DNA of 64,000 bases. It comes from Paragordius varius (taxonomy: Eukaryota > Nematomorpha). Location: positions 7,688,001-7,752,000 of the forward strand of contig OZ176052.1 in NCBI GenBank assembly GCA_964247055.1, in the 5' to 3' direction. The notes beneath the pieces were generated by a model that was given only the letters and a program-made list of their open reading frames with translations, made no database searches and had not been told where the DNA came from. Each line of letters begins with the position of its first letter. The stretch's first letter is position 1. This document shows, piece after piece, positions 48,301-58,940 of the stretch. The position numbers were made by a program, and so were the translations under genes.

Positions 48301-51300
48301 AAATTAAATTTCAAGGTGCCTTTTGAAAAATAATTATAAAAATATTATATACATTTATGCGTAATTATGAATACAAAAATGTACTTTAGTTTTTCGAAAA
48401 AAACGTTAATTTCTCTTACTGCAGGAGCCTATATTTTAGTTATTCCCTTTTCACTTCATTAATATATGTGTGGTAATTTTAATTTAAAAAAATTTAATAA
48501 TTGTTACTTTAATATTGCAGAAACTATTGGATCGCCTTGAACATAGTTATGAACAGAGACGAGATGAAATGATTACTGATGACAATAATATTGCTTCAAA
48601 ATCTCTTGAATATATGCTACCTTATCCTAATCACACATTCCTTATCAATAACATTGTAATGGGTACCAATACCGCGACAAATGTCAACAAAAAAAATCAA
48701 ACATTACAAAATATTTCGAACATTAAACAGAGTTCAGGACCTCTTACAAGAGACGCTATACGCAAATCTATAAAGACACTCCTAAAACAACATTCCATTT
48801 TTTATCAAGCAGGGGAAGATGGTATAAATAATGGCAAAATGCTTGGAAAAATTACACAACTTCTCAATCGTGGTATTGATGCTGATGATAGCAATAATCA
48901 AAACGGAGATAAAAGGCAACCTTTGCCAAAAACATTTAACACTTTTCTAGCATATCAATGTCAGGGTAATAGTTTGTCCATAAATTTTATTTGGTAAATT
49001 TTTTGTTCGGATAATTTTATTTATGTTAAACATTGATCATGTTATTCACAGGAATTGACTGGTTAATTCGTTTTTTATATTTTAATATTATTATTTCACT
49101 GAGTAAAATCATGAAAGACCGGTTATTTTTGGATTAATATATAACTCTATAATATGACTTGTAGATTCATTGTTGTCCACAAATGATTCATCAATAACCG
49201 ATCATTTGACCTCAACGACGGATAATATCTCACATTTTTTGCGTGATATTCAAAATTCAATTATGCCCTGCATAAAAATTATGAATAAAACATCGGCAGA
49301 TTTTGGTCGCTTAGGTGAATTAGAAAATACCCAAACTTCTCTAAAATCTGCTTGGTACAACAAAGCATTTCTTCACATGATTGGACAATATCTCTCTAGC
49401 CCACAAATACTAGATGTATGTTGGCCTCTTTTTAGATAAATATATATATATTTGTGTATTCAAAATCAGAAATAAAAATTTGTACCAATTACAATAATTT
49501 AAGATATAAAGACACGAAAAACCTTAAGATAAATGTTTTTTCTAAAATAGACAGCCATGTTTTTTTATAATATAATTGAAATTATGATTTAGAAATATAA
49601 TTATTATATTACTAATATAGATACACATCTATTCTTACATCATTATATAAAATTTATTAAAAATAATCATGTATCAATAGGGTTGCTGTCTTTTTTTTTA
49701 AAAAAAAATATTTGTCTTTTAGTTTTTATAATTAAATTTTATCATTATTTTTACTGTATTGTTATTTATCCCTAGTTACAATTAGAAAATGCGCGGTACA
49801 TTGAATTACCTTTGGGAAATTTACCTAACGATATCCCAATCACTGGTTGCGATCTTGCATTCGCTCGTAAATTACGACAAAATAATTGCATTTTATGGGC
49901 ATCACCATATGATACTCCAGATTTAGGTGGGAAGGAACAGGGAAATGTTTGGTTAGTTTTTTATTGTTATAAACAATAAAAAATTTGTGTATAAAGTAAA
50001 TTGTTGTCTCCCCAAAGTTAATTTATCCACTATAATAATTAAAACTTGAAAAGATAGCGCGCAACCTATGTTAAGTTTAAGCCAGCAAAATAGCAATTTG
50101 TAAAAACTGTCAAATTTTTCATAAAGCTAATAGAATGTTTATTAAAACTGGATTTTTTTGATTGCCACTATTATTACGGTTTTGTGTATGGGGTAAATAT
50201 GGGTATGGGTTGATAGTAAATCATACATTTACAACTCTTATCATGCATATTATTTATAAAAATGAAGGATTTCAAAATATATTGAATTTATTAACAAATG
50301 TCCGCTTTATTAATAAGGGTGTATTTTCTAGATTTTTGCAATAGAATATATATATATATATATATATAACAGAGAAGGTTTTTCGGACTTCCGGGGGGGG
50401 GGGGGGGGGGGGCTATTTGAAATAAAGGACAATAAAATGATCCACATATGTTATTTCGAAACATTATTTAAATATGATTTTATAGGAATTTTAAAACGGT
50501 ACATTCATACTAATATATTGTTTACTTTGGGGAAAAATAGATTTAAAAAATTATTTTTGTGGATTTTGATTTTTGAAAAAAAATGGCATTTTACGGGGGG
50601 AGCGGGTAAAAAGAGGGCCTAAATTAAAAAGCGAGACGACTATGTTCGGCGCAATCGAAAATAAGTAAACAAAAATCATATTTGAAATTGAATGGTCCAA
50701 CACGTTCTCCGGAAAATTGTCTCAACCTGTTTTTTACACGGGGTAGGCCAGAACTGGGGACCTAATTCCAAAAAAGGGCGAAGCTATTGTCTTTATTAAT
50801 GATTATATTTTTTCGATATTTCGATTTGATTGGGTTCACCGGGTTTCCGGAAACAGGTCACAAAGTTACATGAGGAATCAGTTTTTAGCGGGTAGCTCCT
50901 TACCCAGCAGCTATCATCAAAGAAACGCTTGACTAAAATTTTTGCCTTTTAACAGGGAATACGTGGAATCCTTATTGAATTTTTACAGTCTCATACCTTG
51001 GGCAAAAAAATACAATCAAAAAATTATTTTTGTGGTTTTTTTTGAAAAAAATGGCATTTTACGGGGGTAGCGGGTAAAAAGAGGGTCTAAACAAAAAAGT
51101 GAGTCGACTATGTTCGGCGCGATCAAAAAAAAGTAAACAAAAATCATATTTGAAATTGAATGGTCCAACACGTTCTCCAGAAAATTGTCTCAAAGACACG
51201 ATTTTTGTGGACTTTTGTTTTCAAAAAAAACCGTTTTTTACACGGGGTGGGTTCGAACTGGGGGCCTATTTCAAAAAAAGGGCGTAAGCTATTGTCGAGG

Positions 51301-54300
51301 CATCATTAATGATTATATTTTTTCGAAGTTTGGATTTGAATGGGTCTACCGGTTTTACTGTACCAGATCACAAAGCCAGCATTTTCCATTTTTATAAATA
51401 TATAGATTATCAAAACAATTATTAAAGATAATTTTCTCGCCATATAATAAATATATGTTAAATTCATTTCATATATAAAAAAATTTTATTTCCCAAAATT
51501 TACTTTTAATGCCTTATAGTTTGTCCATAGAAGATGACATTAACCTCTTTAATGCAACGCAAAGTAAAGTTTCAACCGACGGTGATACAGATTATAATGT
51601 GTGCTCTAAACCTAATACCTTTAACAGCCCTGGTTTTTATAGGAGCATTTGTTTTGAATTTCATATCGTTGGACTTGCCCTTAATGCTGTAATATCATAT
51701 CATCGAATCCTTGAAAATGAAGGTTATGTTTTTTTATTACTTTTATTTTTTTACAGATAAATATTTTTAGAGAAAATCCAAGATTGTAAATTGTAATTTT
51801 ATATTATGTCCTTTCATCAATAATGGTACGTATTTTATAAATATACCATATTTTACAAAAGGTATCCTCCAATAAATAAATTTATTTTACCACTACCATA
51901 AATACAATTTGAATAATATGGTAGAAATTAATTCAAATTTTTTCCAAAACAAATACCGGAGACCAATTTGGTTCTGATTTCGATCCCTGGAATAAACAAC
52001 TTTTATCAAATTTATAGGCCTGATACCTGCGTTAGCCTTCCCAACGCACACCAATGTTAACAATGATGGGCGAAATAAAATAACGCTCAAAACTACCAGG
52101 AATGCTATTAATATCGATTCATCTTTTGTTTCATCTGCCGAAACTGGTAATCGCATTGCTAAGAAACGAATGAAAGATACTTCAACCACTCCACATAACA
52201 GAAATTTATCAAGCCTGATAGATAGTTTTAATGCCAAATCAAGCAATGGGACCACACTCGACAACAATACCACTGTTCATGACTATTATGATGGTATGGA
52301 CGAAACACTAATAACTGAGAATCGTGCTCTAGATAAAATGGTAGAAACTGAGACAACTACTTTATTTTACGACGAATTAGCGAATGATTCTGAAAGCTTT
52401 AGGTACGTATTTATAATTCTTAAACATAGTTTTGGGTATCTTAAACACTTTTTTATCCGTAAACAAAATTATTTAGTAGAAAAAATACCATTAATGTGTA
52501 TATTTTTTGATGTATAAGTTATTAATTGTTGCCAATCCGTTTTAAAAAGATACCATTTTGTTGAATTAACCAGTTTTATGTATGAAATAGCTAATGAAAA
52601 AATAATTATAAGTTAAAATAAAGAATTTCCCTATATTATTCATGAATAATCACGGTAATATTGAGCATTATTTCGTATCGTCTTTGTGTAATGGCTAGCG
52701 ATTGTATCCGTATAGAAGCTGTCTAAGTGCGATCCTGCCAGGCGTTATCATCAATGTTGGCAACACTTAAATCATTATTTATTGTTTTTGCCCAGTTATA
52801 AGTTGGTCCACCCCTGCGATTGTTACCTTTGGGATGTAGGGATAAAATTTTATTTGTCCATTGTTATGGAGCACGTTTGATGTGTCCGAAATATCTAAGC
52901 CTATTTTTTCTGAGCATAAAATTTAAAGGTTCGATTAAGTACAGTTGATGTAAATTTGAATTTGACTTATTGGGTTGGAATAAGTTTAGCATCCGTTTTT
53001 CAATGTTCATTAGTTTTTTCTCAATTGAATCTGTCATCGGCCACGTCTCGCTTCCATACAGGAGTATGGGACGTATACCGGCTTTGTAAATCAAACCTTT
53101 GTTTTTTACTGATATGTGTTTATTTTTGAGCACAAATTTAAGTTGATGATATTTTACCCAAGCCTGTTGGGATCTATATTTAACTGATTGGTTTATTCCA
53201 CCTAGGCAATGTATGACACTGCCCAAGTATTTGAAATTATTTACCAATTCGATTTTGGCATCTGTATTTTATGATTTATTGTATTATTTTTGCATGATTC
53301 ACATATAAATTTATCATTGTTGATTAATGTCCCTTTTATAAGCGAGTACTTTTTTGTATACCCACTTACTGCAAGATGTGCATAGGATTGAATAGAGTTT
53401 TACAACTAAATCACATACTCCACATGGAAACTTAGGTCGTTCATATACAGTTTCACCCGTTATCAGCCCCTTTGTTTTGCTTATATTTATTTTCATTCCA
53501 CCCTTTTCTAAGTGTGATTTCCATGTTGATTTAATTCTTCCATTGATGTTGCGGTGAGGAAAATGAGTCCGACTCCCACCTCCACGTTGTGCACCCTGGT
53601 TAATACCAACGGGAGCGGCAAAGGAAAGAAATTATCTGTGTGGGATGTGGTGGAAAATGATAACTACCATTTTTTTCCTATAAAATACCACAATACCTGC
53701 ATTCACACAGATGATAAAGCGGGTTTATCTGGCGCTATAACCAGTTGCTAGAAACAACCAATTTGTAATATATGTAAGCGGAGATGGAACTCTGTAAGCC
53801 CAGAAAGGCGATTCCATAGGTCAGGGACACCGAAATAGTCTCTTGATTTGCAAAGGCATGCAAAACAATCGCCTTAATTAAACCGTATATGAAAATAATG
53901 AATTTGAGCATTATTTGTACTTACTTATTATAATTCATTTAATATAATCATATATATTACCTATATATGTATATATCCTATATATATGTATATATATATA
54001 TATAGGATATATAAATATTGATAAAATCATTGTAAACCAAATTTTTCCACTGATATATGTCGCAATAATTTTAATATTTTATTTCTTATAATCAAACCAG
54101 AGCGCTTCGTAATTTACTCCACACCTGGGTCAGGGACGTTGCCAAAGATTATAATGTGTTTGCCGATAATTTAATTCAACATTTTTATCGTTGGTTAAAA
54201 TCGAGTAAATCACTCATGTATGAACCAAGCTTAGCGCATGCAGTAAATCTCTTAACCCAAAAATTACATCAAGCGGTATATAAAAATATATTACATAATA

Positions 54301-57300
54301 TTTACAATTTTATTCATGATCCCTTAATAAATTAATTTTTAAAATTATTTTCTCTGCAAAAATATTAATACTTTAATTTTATTAGGTGTTAAAACTTTAA
54401 TTTTATTTCATAATAACTTTTAACCGAAAAATGTTGTTGGTATTAGATGCTTTGGATCAACAATTTAAATAAAATAATTTTTGTGAAAAGATCATAAAAT
54501 TGTTGCATATTTTTAATTGACCATTTTTTGAAGAAATAATGAAATTCCAGCAGGAAATTACTAATCATACCATATTTTTCCGCCATTTATGTAGCTATAT
54601 AGGGAGCTTAAAAAATTGGATGTTACAGTTATCCATTCCACTTTTGATACGTTGATTATTGAGTGTGGTAAAGCTGAAATGTCCCAAGCTTTGGCCTATG
54701 TTCAATACATTATGAAAGTGCTTAAAGACCATCCGCTATTTCATGGTTTAACCATGCAAATAAATTATGCTTGGGATATTTTACTTTGGTTAGACTCTAG
54801 CAATTATGCCGGGATTAAAGTTTGTTTGTTGATTATGAAATATTTAATTTTTTATAAAAATAAACTAACTCATTTACTCACTTATCAAGGATTTATTTTG
54901 ATAAGAACGTAAATTTTATGTAAAATACAAATTATCAAGATGTATGAATTTAAAACAATAAAAAAATATGATTTATACAATAAACATTTCCTGGTGAAGA
55001 ATATTTTATTACATGACCATTTTATTTCTTAGGCCAAATTTGATCCTAACGAACATGCAAATGCAAATACAAGGCCAATGTTTAGTGAACCCTTTTCTCG
55101 AATATTTATATGTGATGAAACAAACATGAATTCCACTGTTAACAACGGCCAGTATGGCAATGATTCTCAAAATTATCTGTTGGATTCGCTTGAAAGGGCA
55201 CAAGCCAAAATTGAGAAAGAAAGGGAAAAGGTTGATATGAATTGGACACTATCCCGTTATCTGACTGTCTACCCTGATTGTCAATACTATTTTAATGTAA
55301 CATATTTTAATAACAATAATTTTAAAATTTTTTGCTTTTCCATACTAAAAATAGTAAAAGGACGTAAAAAAGTTTAAATTTTTTTAATTGACATATGATA
55401 TAATAGGACCAAAACATTTTTGTTCCCTCATGCGATTGTATTAAAATATGTAACGGTTAACAAAACTCGAAAATTTAGGTGTAACTAACAGTTTTATCCT
55501 AGTACTCTAAAAATTTTAATAATCATAGTAATATACTATGAGATAATAGCAAATTATAATGCGAATAAGTCAAAATTAATATTTCAGTTTTACGGAATTC
55601 TTTGAAATTCTTTTTTTAGATGATAATTGCTTTGTATGTTATGTCGACATATGATTACTTGCAACAAGAATTAATTCTCCAAGAATTACAAGAGAAAGAT
55701 TATTCCCACCAGCGGAATACATTTTATCACAGTCAAGATGCTGAAAATGATATACTTGGTCAATTAACAAAGAACGAGTATAGCACAATTTAATCAATAA
55801 AATTATATAAATGCTAATTTTATATATTAATTCTTACCAAAACTATGTAAACTTTCTATATTAATTATTAACTTTGCAGATTTTAATTTATTATAGGTTA
55901 ACTCTGTTTAAATTTAGGATTTAATTTTATTTCTTATTTTTAGAAATCCTTGCAAGCATTTGTCACCCGGCCTAATATCTCATTGTCAAAATGTTATCGC
56001 AAACGAGTTTAACGAAAAAATATTCAAGTATATTTAATTAATTTTTACGCCTAAGTATTCTTTATATATGTTCTTATATAATATTTTATTACGTAAAACA
56101 AACTTAGAATAATGCAAAAAGTACAAAAAACGACCCAATCCTTTAACTATGATCCTTGTGCAGAGCCAATTGATACAACGAAAAAGATTCAAGCAACGTT
56201 TTACCGCGAATTTGTGGGTGAGGGCAGAAATATTGCCTTGGATTTGGGCAATTTAATTTGTTATGTAAGTATAAATATTACCCTATGAAATATATTTTTA
56301 ACAAACATTTGCCAATCTTGTAATTTTTAATGATAAACAATAATAGTAAAACTCCATGTATTATGTGGTATATTTATTAATATATGCTGGCAAATATGAA
56401 AACATTGATGATTTATATAAATTTAGGTATTGGGATTAGATACAATCATTTCACAACAAGTTCAAAAGTTAAAACGGAACATTTTAACCATTTTGAATGT
56501 CAAGGAATTTTCTGATCAAGCCGATTTCAAATTGAACCATATGTCGTTTATCCTTAAAGAAGTATAATTTTCGTTAATAACTTTCAATAAGGTTAGTAAC
56601 AGGGTTAATAGGCAATTTTGCACAGTAATAACCAGTTACTAATTTGTGTATTATTGGTCTTTAGACAGGTTAGTTTTCGGGTTATATGCTAATACTACCT
56701 TTGTTTTTGTTAGATGCAGGTAATGCAGGTAAACTTGATATACTTATATTTAAAAAACACACATATTATACCAATCCCAATAAATATTTTAATTAATTAA
56801 CCAGCATGCGCATTCGTATTCAAAAAATATTTTTATATATAAAATCTTTCAAAATCAAATAAATAAAAACCGGTTCAGATTTGAGTTCACATTCTCTGGT
56901 CATCACGATATTTTACCCACTTAATTAAATCTTGCTATTTTAGATTATTTGTGAACATTGTCTAACATGTCGAGATTTTGACGTTTGTCAAGACATAACA
57001 CTTGATGAAGACTCCAACGAGTATATAGATAATAATATAATATATAAAAATTCAAAAATTCTTTATGCATTGGAATATTTAGTTATACCATTTACAGTTC
57101 AAATTCACCCTTGAACAATTCAAATTCACCTTTAAACAATTAAAATTCACCCTAAAAATAAATTATGTTATTTCGAACTAATATAGCTCATTATTAATAT
57201 AAAATATATGTTTATGGTTATTATTTTTTCAGTATTATTTTAATTTAAAACAAAATTTTTATTTTTAAAAAAATATATTAAATATAGGTATTTTTTACTT

Positions 57301-58109
57301 AAAAAACATATTTAATTTGAGAGTGAATTTGAATTGTTCGAGGGTGAATTTGAATTGTTCAAGGGTGAATTTGAATTGTTCAAGGGTGAAATTGAATTGT
57401 AAATGGTATATATTTTTGACAAAGGGCAGGGTAAAATAATAAAATGATTTATTCTCACGCTTTTCGCCAAAAAATTGTTATTAATATAAAATATAATTTC
57501 AAAAAGCTGACTAATTACTTAAATTATATTTTTCACTGATATAGATTGTATTGGTCATGTAGTTGTGGCATGGAATTCGATAAATGTGTCATTGAAAAGA
57601 ACATTATTCAATCAATGCAACAAATAATGAATAGTTTTCTTTTGCAAGATATCTCTTGCACAAAATGTTTCCAGGTAATGGTTAGATTACATAATTTAGA
57701 TGTGGTATAAATGTTTTTTATTTGAAAATCGATAGCGAAGTAACTTATCAAAAAAATTTATAGGTGGCTTTTTTATAGTATAGAGTTGAATATAGATTTA
57801 AAAATTTTATTAATTAAAAGGCGTTTTTGGATATTTTTTTGCATCAATATGTTTCAATGTTGCCATATTTAAATAAAAATGATATAAAAGCAAATGGAAT
57901 ATATATAAATTTTATGTTTAATTACAATTGTTTTATAGCTAAAAGATGATACGATGTCCAAATATTGTGTGTGTAATGGTCCATACAAAACACAAATCAA
58001 CAGTCATTCCTTCCATAAAATTTTGGCAACTTTGCGAAAGGTGGCAAAAACTTTCAAAATGACAACATTAATGGATCTCATAACATCAATTTTTGAATAT
58101 AATATATAA
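32410..58109 (+). CDS. POLE: DNA polymerase epsilon catalytic subunit
   Basis: Exons: 32410-32529, 32553-32771, 32794-32942, 33432-33681, 34760-34867, 34962-35072, 35773-35978, 36312-36372, 36495-36680, 37350-37580, 37837-38040, 39547-39654, 39794-39922, 40110-40284, 40404-40499, 40846-40948, 41222-41538, 41610-41755, 41844-42001, 42402-42597, 42899-43024, 43608-43919, 45077-45263, 45741-45823, 45892-46122, 46572-46808, 47114-47273, 47617-48014, 48521-48965, 49165-49415, 49776-49951, 51520-51722, 52018-52402, 54101-54275, 54595-54819, 55033-55296, 55620-55777, 55944-56027, 56108-56264, 56427-56561, 56944-57020, 57545-57674, 57939-58109. All phases close: 2,680 residues (human 2,286). Exonuclease residues: Asp254/Glu256 (FDIET), Asp344 (TYNGDFFDW), Asp441 (YSVSD). 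Polymerase: Asp679 (LDVGAMYPN), Asp931/Asp933 (ELDTDGIW). Fe-S cysteines: 704, 707, 716, 807 (CQREN). The inactive B-family C-terminal half follows, then two Cys clusters (ICEHCLTC...C and CTKC...YCVC). Leading-strand replicase in the nucleus, predicted active. AATAAA at 58167-58172. Confidence 0.95.
32530..32552 (+). other. POLE intron 1, 23 nt
   Basis: Starts gtataatt and ends tttttaag, phase 0 on both sides. Spliced, the protein reads GWLINIQP then [18 protein letters not shown]. This aligns residue for residue, without a gap, with the human stretch from GWLINMHPT to VDYYF. Retained, the second intron codon is TAA. See the findings on ultrashort introns. Confidence 0.75.
32772..32793 (+). 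other. POLE intron 2, 22 nt
   Basis: Starts gtaccttt and ends aaagatag, phase 0 on both sides. Spliced, it gives AREDLDA then [17 protein letters not shown], matching human [22 protein letters not shown]. Retained, the frame shifts and stops about 50 nt later. Alternatives are an unrelated 22-bp insertion or an assembly error. Confidence 0.7.
33931..33967. repeat. TA microsatellite
   Basis: A perfect TA run in POLE intron 4, directly abutting the left end of the MITE at 33968-34236. This repeats the arrangement seen at 6524-6560. Confidence 0.9.
33968..34236. mobile_element. CCATTTACA MITE, copy 2 (POLE intron 4)
   Basis: The left end CCATTTACAATTCAAATCC and right end GAATTTGAAGTGTAAATGG are flanked by TA. 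About three degenerate 21-bp units lie in the left arm and two in the right. The central box 'cacataaattatt' is shared with the family. A decayed copy by its mismatches. Confidence 0.75.
35218..35375. mobile_element. Small MITE, family with ATACATTGCTG box, copy 1 (POLE intron 6)
   Basis: Begins CAGTGTGATCAAATATACAT after TA and includes 'tttgccagatagcattttt'. This matches 36722-36911 along its left half and again around 'aaagcgataaa'. The right terminus is a diverged inverse (aatgcatctcttgactgtta). The next MITE (35386) follows within about 10 bp. Confidence 0.5.
35386..35625. mobile_element. CCATTTACA MITE, copy 3 (POLE intron 6)
   Basis: The ends are CCATTTACAAATCAAATTC and GAATTTGAACTGTAAATGG, with two 21-bp units per arm. 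TA precedes the left end; the right flank reads ATAT, a degenerate duplication. The central 'aaaacacataatttatttt' is shared with copy 1. At 240 bp it is the shortest copy. Confidence 0.75.
36722..36911. mobile_element. Small MITE, ATACATTGCTG family, copy 2 (POLE intron 9)
   Basis: The left 'gtatgattaaatatacattg' pairs as an imperfect inverse with the right 'agcattgtatacttactcat'. The inner boxes 'ttgccagatatcattt' and 'aaatgctatctgacaa' also pair. TA lies at each side. About 190 bp, non-coding. Confidence 0.6.
38430..39000 (-). mobile_element. LINE fragment, minus strand, internally deleted (POLE intron 11)
   Basis: On the minus strand from 39000: [19 protein letters not shown], the conserved RT stretch before motif A, then [18 protein letters not shown] (motif A). 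Further down, near 38495-38545, a C-terminal LINE piece is readable ([16 protein letters not shown], 'WAGHV' signature). Motifs B and C are missing, so the middle of the RT is deleted. Several frame changes; a dead fragment of a LINE different from the one at 29690. Confidence 0.65.
39037..39345 (+). mobile_element. LINE RT fragment, plus strand (POLE intron 11)
   Basis: In adjacent frames: [20 protein letters not shown], then [12 protein letters not shown] and HEVYEKL. This is the 'W..A...PIYKKG....YRPI.L.....K.YE' region of a LINE reverse transcriptase, with at least two frame changes. It sits head to head with the minus-strand fragment ending at 39000. Confidence 0.6.
43241..43511. mobile_element. 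hAT-type element, copy 4 (POLE intron 21)
   Basis: The right end 'gtgtgctggacaccctg' and left end 'tagtggtcctacataaatgg' are diverged forms of the CAGGGGTGTCCAACA termini. The GC-rich boxes 'agcggtcgcattcg' and 'gcgggccgcacatagta' mirror copies 1 and 3. Non-coding; imperfect ends suggest an old copy. Confidence 0.6.
43973..44852. mobile_element. 880-bp near-palindromic foldback element (POLE intron 22)
   Basis: Each end is flanked by TA (43971-43972, 44853-44854). The termini pair as GCCTTGTATGCAAAAAA with TTTTTTGCACACAGTG. The arms then pair continuously inward: 'ccaacgaattcatttg' (44013) with 'caaatgaattcgctgg' (44775), 'tgacgacctagtttttgaa' with 'ttcaaaaactaggtcgtca', 'aattaaggataatt' with 'aattatccttaatt', and 'atattttattcagta' with 'tactgaataaaatat' near the centre (about 44400). 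The arms are about 400 bp. Tc1/mariner-type MITE by ends and target. No ORF. Confidence 0.8.
45349..45685. mobile_element. Pogo/Tigger-type MITE, copy 2 (POLE intron 23)
   Basis: Left CAGTGGACCCTCG and right ATGGTCCATTG, each followed or preceded by TA (45347-45348, 45686-45687). The left TA belongs to a long TA microsatellite (45320-45348). The interior 'ttataacttaaaaa' and so on is non-coding. The right terminus is more diverged than the left. Confidence 0.65.
47315..47588. mobile_element. CAGTAAAAA MITE, copy 2 (POLE intron 27)
   Basis: The ends CAGTAAAAATCGAAAGTATA and TATATTTCTATTTTTACTG are inverted repeats with TA at both sides (47313-47314, 47589-47590). 274 bp, almost the same length as the copy at 16223-16495, with a shared 'tacgttttat' box. 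A further partial relative ends at about 49756 in intron 30 ('ttatttttactgta'). Confidence 0.75.
50370..50880 (-). mobile_element. Helitron copy, 5' end missing (POLE intron 31)
   Basis: The reverse complement matches the Helitron at 2844-3437 from about 25 nt inside its 5' end through to the homopolymer (here 20 G on the plus strand, 50393-50412) and a remnant of the GAAGTCC hairpin. The large terminal hairpin and CTAG are gone; a TA microsatellite (50345-50368) replaces them. The middle also lacks part of the reference, near 'gtctcaa'. Confidence 0.7.
50990..51406 (-). mobile_element. Helitron copy, 3' end missing (POLE intron 31)
   Basis: The reverse complement starts with the same TCTATATATTTATAAAAATG 5' end (TC at 51406-51405, host A before it) and follows the reference through 'gtgagtcgac' to 'aattatttttgtgg'. 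It then stops, lacking the homopolymer and hairpins. With the neighbouring unit (50370-50880) it forms a same-orientation tandem pair separated by about 110 bp. Frames of 62-70 residues across it are by-products. Confidence 0.7.
52677..53567 (-). mobile_element. LINE copy 2, 5'-truncated (POLE intron 33)
   Basis: Minus-strand counterpart of the 3' half of the LINE at 29690-31532. It begins just after the catalytic YADD region (53567, 'ctcaccgcaacatcaat'), then [17 protein letters not shown], the CGVC...CTSC finger, and [15 protein letters not shown] through [20 protein letters not shown] to [12 protein letters not shown]. The 3' end is shared with copy 1. It lacks the 338-bp insert. Protein similarity of the C-terminal domains is high by eye (mostly identical residues), so both are offspring of one subfamily. 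Confidence 0.85.
53568..53890 (+). repeat. GC-richer unclassified segment next to LINE copy 2
   Basis: Begins where the LINE is truncated. It has a 65-codon plus-strand frame ([20 protein letters not shown]...LSGAITSC), then boxes such as 'gcgattccataggtcaggg'. Base composition is unlike the surrounding intron, so it is probably another mobile-element piece. I recognise no family and no gene. Confidence 0.4.
57088..57406. mobile_element. CCATTTACA MITE, copy 4 (POLE intron 41)
   Basis: The ends are CCATTTACAGTTCAAATTC and GAAATTGAATTGTAAATGG with TA on both sides. The left arm has three 21-bp units and the right arm four nearly identical ones (57319-57395). This is the longest copy (319 bp), with the most regular repeats, and may be the youngest. 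It lies between the exons of the first C-terminal cysteine cluster of POLE. Confidence 0.8.
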
Positions 58110-58700
58110 ATTTTTTGCTATTACCCACATTAATTATTTTATAAAGTGTTATATATAATCAACAAAAATAAATTTTATAGTATATAATATTATTAAATGG
58201 TGTTATGCTTTTACCATCGATGCACACTCGTAATTTTTTGTATTAAATTCTTAAATTTAGGGTTTAAACTTAAACGTACATAGTGCAAAAAATCAGGATA
58301 TTTCCTGATAAAATATAAAAATGATAGACAATGCATCAGGACTCTCATGGCGAGGTTGATTGTGTACTAGTCATTTAAGACAGTTTTTAGAGGTAAAAAA
58401 CAGAGTCACATCCATACTGTATAATTTTGCGCTCTGAGATATAAAACTACCCCCAAAAAGTAATGGAAAGTTATTATCGGCTGTTATTTAATCGTGTTTC
58501 GGAAAAATGAACCTAATATTAAAAAAAGTATAAAATATAATTTTTTATATGTCACAAAAAAGACAGGTTTGATAATTAAATTTTAACAAAAAACTCTATT
58601 ATAATTATTTTATTTACAGGTTTAAACTCTAGGGTTTACTACATCAAATCGCCTTCGTAAAAGGAAAAGAAGTATTATTTAGCAATTAGTTTCCAAAATA
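58110..58700. other. Gap between POLE stop and the small minus-strand gene
   Basis: Contains the POLE polyadenylation signal (58167-58172) and presumably the 3' end of the convergent small gene. Otherwise AT-rich with no recognisable element. Confidence 0.7.
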
Positions 58701-58940
58701 TTATATAATATGCAATGATTTGGTATTCTGAGAATAAGTAATTAGCAGAAATATGTAAATATTTAAAATGACTCGCAACGCCAAATATATACCAAAAGCA
58801 TCATAAAAATCACCATCTGTCACAAAAAATATTTTTTCATCATGCCAATTTTTGTATGCGAGCTGTGACCTAATACATGTATACTTCGAAAGTCTCGGAA
58901 GCTGCCCCAGAAGATAGTTTAACCCAAAAGGTTGTAACAT
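58701..58940 (-). CDS. Small single-span membrane protein, possibly mitochondrial (COX7A-like?)
   Basis: An uninterrupted 79-codon frame, divergent from DUS3. The N-terminus (MLQPFGLNYLLGQLPRLSK) is basic and amphipathic, like a mitochondrial targeting sequence. A soluble stretch follows (YKNWHDEKIFFVTDGDFYDAF), then one hydrophobic segment (IYLALRVILNIYIFLLI, about 51-68). The 'soluble box, D, single helix' plan and size recall cytochrome c oxidase subunit 7A, but identity is too weak to name it. Support for being a real gene: clean frame, normal start, head-to-head position beside a housekeeping gene, and convergent order with POLE. It could still be chance. Confidence 0.4.
   Translation of the reverse strand: MLQPFGLNYLLGQLPRLSKYTCIRSQLAYKNWHDEKIFFVTDGDFYDAFGIYLALRVILNIYIFLLITYSQNTKSLHII

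Noticed and set aside
51099-51397. Plus-strand frames of 62-70 residues
   Set aside because: Antisense by-products of the Helitron copies in POLE intron 31, matching the frames at 2807-3152.
53950-54010. Palindromic run of tatatcctatatatatgtatata type
   Set aside because: A TA-rich simple repeat that folds on itself by composition; no sign of an element.
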